Notes under the pieces: model-generated
Databases searched by the model: none
Told to the model about the DNA's origin: nothing
Seen by the model: the letters and a program-made list of their open reading frames with translations, nothing else
Made by a program: the position numbers and the translations under genes
Shown here: positions 3,137-7,693 of the stretch, piece after piece
How positions within the stretch are numbered: position 1 is the first letter of the stretch
Layout of the letters: every line of letters starts with the position of its first letter
Source: Kutzneria sp036403095
GTDB lineage: Bacteria; Actinomycetota; Actinomycetes; Mycobacteriales; Pseudonocardiaceae
NCBI GenBank assembly: GCA_036403095.1
Contig: DASWRQ010000366.1
Coordinates: forward strand, 1 to 7,693
Direction of reading: 5' to 3'
Length of the DNA stretch: 7,693 nt

Positions 3137-5935
3137 ATGAATGAACCTGGCCCGGTTGGACGTGGCGAGCTCCTGCGCTCGGCACGGGACCTGCTGGCGG
3201 GTGGCAGCGTGCTGTTCTGCGGCCCCGCCGGCATCGGCAAGTCGACGCTGCTGGGCGTGCTCGCCGACGAGCTCGCCGCCCACGGCGGGACGGTGCTGCG
3301 CTGCGCGCCGGCCGAGTCGGACCGAAGACTTCCGTTCGTCTGCCTGATCGACCTGCTCGCGGACGTCTCCGACGACGTGCTCGCGACGCTGCCCGCGCCG
3401 TTGCGGGCGGCGCTGGACGCGGCGTTGCTGCGCGGTGAGCATCCGACCTCCGACCAGAGCCGGCTGGGCGTGCGGCTGGCCGTGCTCCAGGTGTTGCAGC
3501 TGCTGTCCGACCGATCGCTGTCGCGTGGGGGCCCGATCCTGCTGGTGATCGACGACCTCCAGTGGGTGGACCGCCCGAGCGCCGAGGTGCTGGCCTTCGT
3601 GGCCCGCCGGCTGACCGGCGACCGGCTGCGGGTGCTGGCGGCGGAGCGGGTGCCGGACGGGGAGCAGCCGCTGCACCGCAGCCTGTGCCCGCCGGACGTG
3701 ACCGAGCTGCCGGTGCCGCCGCTGACTCCGCGCGACGTGGCCCGGTTGCTGCTGCGGGACAACGGGGTTCTGCTGCCGCACGGCTCGGTGTTGCAGATCC
3801 ACCAGCTGGCCGACGGCAATCCCTTCTATGCCTTGGAGCTGGGTCGCGCGGCGCTGCGTTCGGGCGTGCCGGAGAGCCCGGGCCGGCCGCTGCCGGTGCC
3901 GCGCCGGCTGCGCGCGCTGCTGCTGGACCGGCTGGGCGAGCTGAGCGAACGGGCCCAGGCCACGCTGCTGCTGGCCAGCGCCGCCACCCGGCCGAGCCTG
4001 ACTCTGTTGCGTGCCGCCGGGCATCCCGAGGCCGCCGCGGATCTGGTCGCGGCCGAGCACTGCGATCTGGCCGTGGCCGACGACGACGGCATCGTGCGGT
4101 TCAGACATCCGCTCATCCGGGCAGCGATCTACGCCGAGGTCCCTTCGCACCGGCGCATCGACGCGCACGCCCGGTTGGCCGACGTGGTCACGGAGCCGGT
4201 CGAGCGGGCCCGGCACCTCGCGCTGGCCAAGCCCCATGAGGACGAGTCGGTCGCCGCGACCCTGATGGCCGCCGCGGCCTCGGCCCGGCGCCGCGGCGCC
4301 CCCGTGACCGCGGCCGAGCTGGCGGCGATGGCTGCGGACCGAACCCCGTGGGACAGCCAGCAGATCCGCGCCGAGCGACGACTGGTCGCCGCCGAGCACG
4401 CCTGCGATGCCGGGCTCCGGACCGAGGCGCGGACCGCCGCCGAGTCGGTGCTGGCCGACGCGCGCAGCCCGCGGCTGCGGGTCCGGGCCCGGCTTGTGTT
4501 GCTGCGCAACGCCGGGCAGGCGCTGCACGATCTCGGCCCGCTGATCGACGACGGGCTGGCCGACGCCGCCGGCGATCCCGGGCTGGAGGCGCCGCTGCGG
4601 ATGTGGCTGGCCGGCCGGGCGCTGCTCGGCGGCGACACCGTGGAGGCGGCGGTGCAGGCGGCCCGCTCGGCCGAGCTGGCCACGACGGCCGGCGACGCGG
4701 CGACCGCCGTGCGCGCGCTGACTCGGTTGGCTCATCTGCAGTCCCTGCGTGGAGATCCGGCCGCGCGCGAGACCGTGGCCCGGGCGATCGAAATCGTCGA
4801 ACACGATCCGCATGCCGAATCGTGGGAGTTGGAACGGCACCAGGCCGTGGTCGAGCTGAACGACGACGACCACCCGCGGGCCGAGCGGCGGCTGTTGTCC
4901 TTGCTGCGCAAGGTGGAGGAGACCGCGGCGGTCGAGGACACCGTCGCGATCATGGTCACGCTGGCCGAGGTGCAGTCACGGGCCGGGCAGTGCCGCCGGG
5001 CCGTGGAGACCGCGCGGCGGGCCATGACCCTGTTCTCCGAGGCCGGCGTCAGCTGTCCGCCCGCGCTGTACGTGGCCGCGCTGGCCGAGGCCAACGGCGG
5101 CAGCGCCGAGGCCGCCGCCGAGTACGCCGAGCGCGGCGCCCGGGAGTCGGCGGCGGTCGGCGATCAGCTCTACCTCATGCGCAACTTGGCCGTGCTGGGC
5201 CAGGTTCAGCTCACCACCGGCGATGCCCCGGCCGCGGTCGAGACCCTGTGCCGGGTCGGCGAGATCGGCCGCCGCATGGACATCCGCGATCCGGCCGTCG
5301 TGCGCTGGCAGGCCGATCTGGCCGAGGCGCTCGTGGCGACCGGGGCGCTCGAGGACGCCCGCGAGCTGATCGACCAGACTTCCAAGCAGGCCCTCGACTT
5401 CGGCCGGCACACGGTGCTGGCCAACCTGGAGCGGTCGGCCGCGCTGCTGGCCGTCGCCTCCGGTCTGCCCAGCGACGGCGTCGCTCGGCTGCGCGACATC
5501 GCCGATGGCCAGGTCGGTCTGGACCGGGCCCGCACGCTCGTCGCCCTCGCCGGCGTCGAACGGCGTTGCCGCCGGCGGGCCGCCGCCCGGGCCGCACTGT
5601 CCGAGGCGTACGAGATCTGCGCGGCGATCTCCGCCACCCCGTGGGCCGACCGGGTCCGTGACGAGCTCGACCGGGCCGGCGCGCAGTCCCGGGCCGACCA
5701 CACCGTGGCGCTCACCGTTGCCGAGCAACGAGTTGCCGAGCTGGTTCGTGCCGGCTCCACCAACCGCGAGGTGGCGGCCGTGCTGTTCATCAGCGTGAAG
5801 ACGGTCGAGGCCACCTTGTCGAGGATCTATCGCAAAGTAGGCGTCCGCTCACGCACCGAGTTGGTCCGCGCCATGGACGTCCCCGTGCCAGCCGCCCGCC
5901 AACCCGAACCAGAGCTACGCAGCCAAGCCGTGTGA
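3137..5935 (+). CDS. LuxR-type large ATP-binding (LAL) transcriptional regulator
   Basis: A 932-residue cytoplasmic regulator of the LAL class: an N-terminal STAND-type ATPase, a long helical repeat middle and a C-terminal LuxR DNA-binding domain. Walker A is GPAGIGKST (29-37) and Walker B ILLVIDD (134-140) followed by LQWVD; RLRVLAAE (163-170) fits the sensor strand, and QLADGNPFYALEL (223-235) is a conserved block after the nucleotide fold. Residues about 370-850 are Ala- and Arg-rich helices of TPR type, likely the signal or partner-binding part. The LuxR helix-turn-helix spans about 859-912 (LTVAEQRVAELVRAGSTNREVA...VKTVEATLSRIYRKVGV). Length is normal for the class. The frame is open to 3077, but the ATG at 3137 has GAGG ten bases upstream and starts directly at the MNEPGPVGRGELL entry to the ATPase. 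LAL proteins often activate secondary-metabolite or catabolic genes; here the same-strand neighbour is a secreted peptidase. I recognise no specific orthologue. Confidence 0.9.
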   Translation: MNEPGPVGRGELLRSARDLLAGGSVLFCGPAGIGKSTLLGVLADELAAHGGTVLRCAPAESDRRLPFVCLIDLLADVSDDVLATLPAPLRAALDAALLRGEHPTSDQSRLGVRLAVLQVLQLLSDRSLSRGGPILLVIDDLQWVDRPSAEVLAFVARRLTGDRLRVLAAERVPDGEQPLHRSLCPPDVTELPVPPLTPRDVARLLLRDNGVLLPHGSVLQIHQLADGNPFYALELGRAALRSGVPESPGRPLPVPRRLRALLLDRLGELSERAQATLLLASAATRPSLTLLRAAGHPEAAADLVAAEHCDLAVADDDGIVRFRHPLIRAAIYAEVPSHRRIDAHARLADVVTEPVERARHLALAKPHEDESVAATLMAAAASARRRGAPVTAAELAAMAADRTPWDSQQIRAERRLVAAEHACDAGLRTEARTAAESVLADARSPRLRVRARLVLLRNAGQALHDLGPLIDDGLADAAGDPGLEAPLRMWLAGRALLGGDTVEAAVQAARSAELATTAGDAATAVRALTRLAHLQSLRGDPAARETVARAIEIVEHDPHAESWELERHQAVVELNDDDHPRAERRLLSLLRKVEETAAVEDTVAIMVTLAEVQSRAGQCRRAVETARRAMTLFSEAGVSCPPALYVAALAEANGGSAEAAAEYAERGARESAAVGDQLYLMRNLAVLGQVQLTTGDAPAAVETLCRVGEIGRRMDIRDPAVVRWQADLAEALVATGALEDARELIDQTSKQALDFGRHTVLANLERSAALLAVASGLPSDGVARLRDIADGQVGLDRARTLVALAGVERRCRRRAAARAALSEAYEICAAISATPWADRVRDELDRAGAQSRADHTVALTVAEQRVAELVRAGSTNREVAAVLFISVKTVEATLSRIYRKVGVRSRTELVRAMDVPVPAARQPEPELRSQAV

Positions 5936-5977
5936 TCGCGGCATGTGGGGGCGGGGCACGGCAAGGGTTTCCTCGGT

Positions 5978-6005
5978 TTCACGGAGTGTGTCGGGTCAAT
6001 AGCGT
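5978..6005 (+). promoter_or_regulatory. Candidate promoter for the S53 peptidase
   Basis: TTCACG (5978-5983) and TAGCGT (6000-6005) are 16 bases apart and fit the loose actinobacterial housekeeping consensus. Transcription would begin near 6012, leaving a leader of about 29 bases with a GGGAG ribosome site. The peptidase could thus be transcribed apart from the LAL gene; no terminator is visible between them. Confidence 0.35.
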
Positions 6006-6040
6006 TTGGTGAGTCCCGATCCTGCCCCTGGGAGACCACA

Positions 6041-7639
6041 GTGAAGACGTTGAGGATCATCGGCGCGCTGGTTGCGCCGCTTGCCATCGCCGCCGTGGCG
6101 GCCCCGGTCGCGCTGGCCGCGCCGCAGCCGCGCGTGGCGCTCCAGTCCGATGCGGTGAGTGGCCTAAACCAGGCCCGGTCACTGGGCGAGATGCCGGCGG
6201 CGCAGCGGGTTTCGGTGGCGGTCAGCCTGAACCTGCGCAACGGCGCGGAGCTGGACCGCACGATCGCCGCGGTGAACGACCCGCATTCGTCGCAGTACGG
6301 CCACTTCCTCACCCCGGAGCAGTTCACGGCCCGCTTCGGCCCGACCGACGACCAGGTCAACCGGGTCAAGGAATACCTGCGCGGGCAGGGCCTGTCGGTG
6401 GACTCGGTCAGCGCCAACCACCTCACGGTCGACGCCAGCGGCCCGGCGACGGCGGTGCAGAAGGCGTTCGGCACGACGCTGGCCAACTACCGTGACGGCA
6501 AGACCAATCGGCCCTTCTACGCCAACACCGCGGCCCCCACGCTGCCGGCCGACCTGGCCGGCACGGTGCTCGACATCGCCGGCCTGAACAACCGACAGGT
6601 CCGCGTGCACCACACGAAGGTCGACCCGCACGCGGGCCCGGGCGGCGGCTTCACGCCCACTCAGCTCAAGGGCGCCTACGACGTCTCGGCCACGTACAAC
6701 GGATCCGGCCAAACGGTGGCACTGTGGGAGTTCGACGGCTTCCAGCAGACCAACATCACCAAGTACGACAGCTACTACGCCACCGGCTCGCCCACGCCCA
6801 AGGTGCAGAAGGTGTCCGGCGGCTCCGGGCCGGTCGGCGACGGCCAGGTCGAGGTGGAGCTGGACATCGAAGCGATCCAAGCGATCGCGCCCAAGGCTGC
6901 CATCACGGTGTTCGAGGCGCCCAACACCGACCAGGGCGAGGTCGACCTGGCCAATGCCATCGTCGCCAGCAAGATCTCCGTCACCTCGATCAGCTGGGGC
7001 CTGTCGGAGAAGGGCCGCACCACCTCGGGCATCCAGGCCGTGGACAACGTGCTGAAGCAGGGCGCGGCCCAGGGACAGAGCTTCTTCGCGGCCTCGGGTG
7101 ACGACGGCTCGGACGACAACGGCGACGGCAGCACCACCGTGGACTTCCCGGCCAGCGACCCGAACGTGACCGGGGTCGGCGGCACGAACCTGTCCACGTC
7201 GACCACCACCACGTGGAAGAGCGAGACCGGCTGGAACGGCTCGGGCGGCGGCTATTCCACGGTGTTCGCGCTGCCCTCGTTCCAGAGTGGCGTGAAGATC
7301 GGCACCACCAACAAGCGCCAGGTGCCAGATGTTTCGGCGCAGGGTGGACCTACGGGCATCTCCGTCTACACCTCGGGGCAGTGGACCTCCGTGTACGGCA
7401 CGTCCGGCGCGGCCCCGATCTGGGCCGGCGTCGCCGCGGTCTACAACCAGGCGGCAGCGGCGGCGGGCAAGACCGGACTGGGCTCGGCCAATGCCAAGCT
7501 GTACGCGCTGGCCAAGACCAACTTCCACGACATCGCCAGCGGCAGCAACGGCGCCTACAAGGCGGGCACGGGTTTCGACCTCGTGACCGGCATCGGCTCG
7601 CCGGACACGGCCAAGATCCTCACCGCCGGCATCAAGTAG
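6041..7639 (+). CDS. Secreted S53 family peptidase (sedolisin/kumamolisin type) with pro-domain
   Basis: A 532-residue exported serine-carboxyl endopeptidase precursor, expected to work outside the cell at acid pH. Residues 1-27 form a signal peptide (MKTLR, a hydrophobic stretch, then ALA before APQPR). A pro-kumamolisin activation domain follows (about 45-185, with SQYGHFLTPEQFTARFGPT). The mature enzyme starts near 195-205, after a Gly-rich linker. The catalytic set is complete: Glu271 and Asp275 in EVELD, oxyanion Asp354 in ASGDDGS, and the nucleophile Ser455 in GTSGAAP. The C-terminal calcium site is also present: Asp497-Ile498 in FHDI, then Gly509, Gly511 and Asp513 in AGTGFD. I chose the GTG at 6041 because GGGAG precedes it by six bases and the signal peptide begins there; the frame is open to 5945. 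These enzymes mature by self-cleavage. It lies 105 bases after the LAL gene on the same strand and may supply peptides as nutrient. Confidence 0.95.
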   Translation: MKTLRIIGALVAPLAIAAVAAPVALAAPQPRVALQSDAVSGLNQARSLGEMPAAQRVSVAVSLNLRNGAELDRTIAAVNDPHSSQYGHFLTPEQFTARFGPTDDQVNRVKEYLRGQGLSVDSVSANHLTVDASGPATAVQKAFGTTLANYRDGKTNRPFYANTAAPTLPADLAGTVLDIAGLNNRQVRVHHTKVDPHAGPGGGFTPTQLKGAYDVSATYNGSGQTVALWEFDGFQQTNITKYDSYYATGSPTPKVQKVSGGSGPVGDGQVEVELDIEAIQAIAPKAAITVFEAPNTDQGEVDLANAIVASKISVTSISWGLSEKGRTTSGIQAVDNVLKQGAAQGQSFFAASGDDGSDDNGDGSTTVDFPASDPNVTGVGGTNLSTSTTTTWKSETGWNGSGGGYSTVFALPSFQSGVKIGTTNKRQVPDVSAQGGPTGISVYTSGQWTSVYGTSGAAPIWAGVAAVYNQAAAAAGKTGLGSANAKLYALAKTNFHDIASGSNGAYKAGTGFDLVTGIGSPDTAKILTAGIK

Positions 7640-7693
7640 GGAAACGCAAGTAGCGCCCGGCGATCTGGTCGCCATCTGGAAAAAAACGACGCG
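7640..7693. other. Region after the peptidase gene
   Basis: Only a weak 5-bp stem (GGCGA 7659-7663 / TCGCC 7669-7673) is seen, with no T-run after it; an A7 run follows at 7680-7686. I cannot call a terminator with confidence; the window ends here. Confidence 0.3.

Noticed and set aside
3089..4873. 594-codon leftward frame opposite the LAL gene
   Set aside because: The product is Gln/Arg/Gly-rich low complexity, typical antisense shadow of a high-GC coding strand; the + strand frame has Walker and LuxR motifs.
7659..7673. Terminator after the peptidase gene
   Set aside because: Only a 5-bp stem with no T-run on the transcribed strand; too weak to call.
6179..7675. 498-codon leftward frame opposite the peptidase gene
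   Set aside because: No recognisable domain and strongly Arg/Val/Gly-biased; the opposite strand encodes a complete S53 peptidase with all catalytic residues.

Overview
The window reads as chromosomal DNA of a high-GC actinomycete. Codon third positions are almost all G or C, weak Shine-Dalgarno or possibly leaderless starts occur, and there is an ECF sigma factor, a MarR regulator, a large LuxR-type ATPase regulator (LAL) and a sedolisin-type secreted peptidase. A Streptomyces/Pseudonocardiaceae-like filamentous actinomycete is the best guess; the genus cannot be fixed from the sequence alone. I see no transposase, CRISPR array, tRNA or rRNA.

Layout. The left third is transcribed leftward: an ECF sigma factor (27-536), a 386-base gap with structured repeats and a candidate ECF promoter, and a MarR regulator (923-1378) whose start fits a leaderless transcript. 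Next comes a gap that ends in what I judge to be a 6C small RNA on the + strand (about 1634-1720): a hairpin with six consecutive C in its loop, followed by a 13-bp terminator hairpin, behind a plausible -35/-10 promoter. It converges on a leftward gene for a multi-pass membrane protein with a K+-channel-like but degenerate pore segment (1759-2481).

The right half is transcribed rightward. A 655-base non-coding stretch (2482-3136) carries operator-like repeats. It leads into a 932-residue LAL regulator (3137-5935), which is followed 105 bases later by an exported S53 (sedolisin/kumamolisin-type) peptidase (6041-7639) with a complete set of catalytic and calcium-binding residues.

How the parts fit. 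Four of the six features with a clear product or family are regulatory (sigma factor, MarR, 6C RNA, LAL). The LAL/peptidase pair share strand and are close, so the LAL protein may control the peptidase, but the peptidase also has its own candidate promoter. Nothing in the sequence ties the leftward genes into a single pathway. I see no clear new multi-gene system. The most noteworthy items are the 6C RNA, a pair of tandem hairpins with identical seven-base loops downstream of marR, a 14-bp hairpin lying on the putative start codon of the membrane gene, and two CRP-type palindromes.
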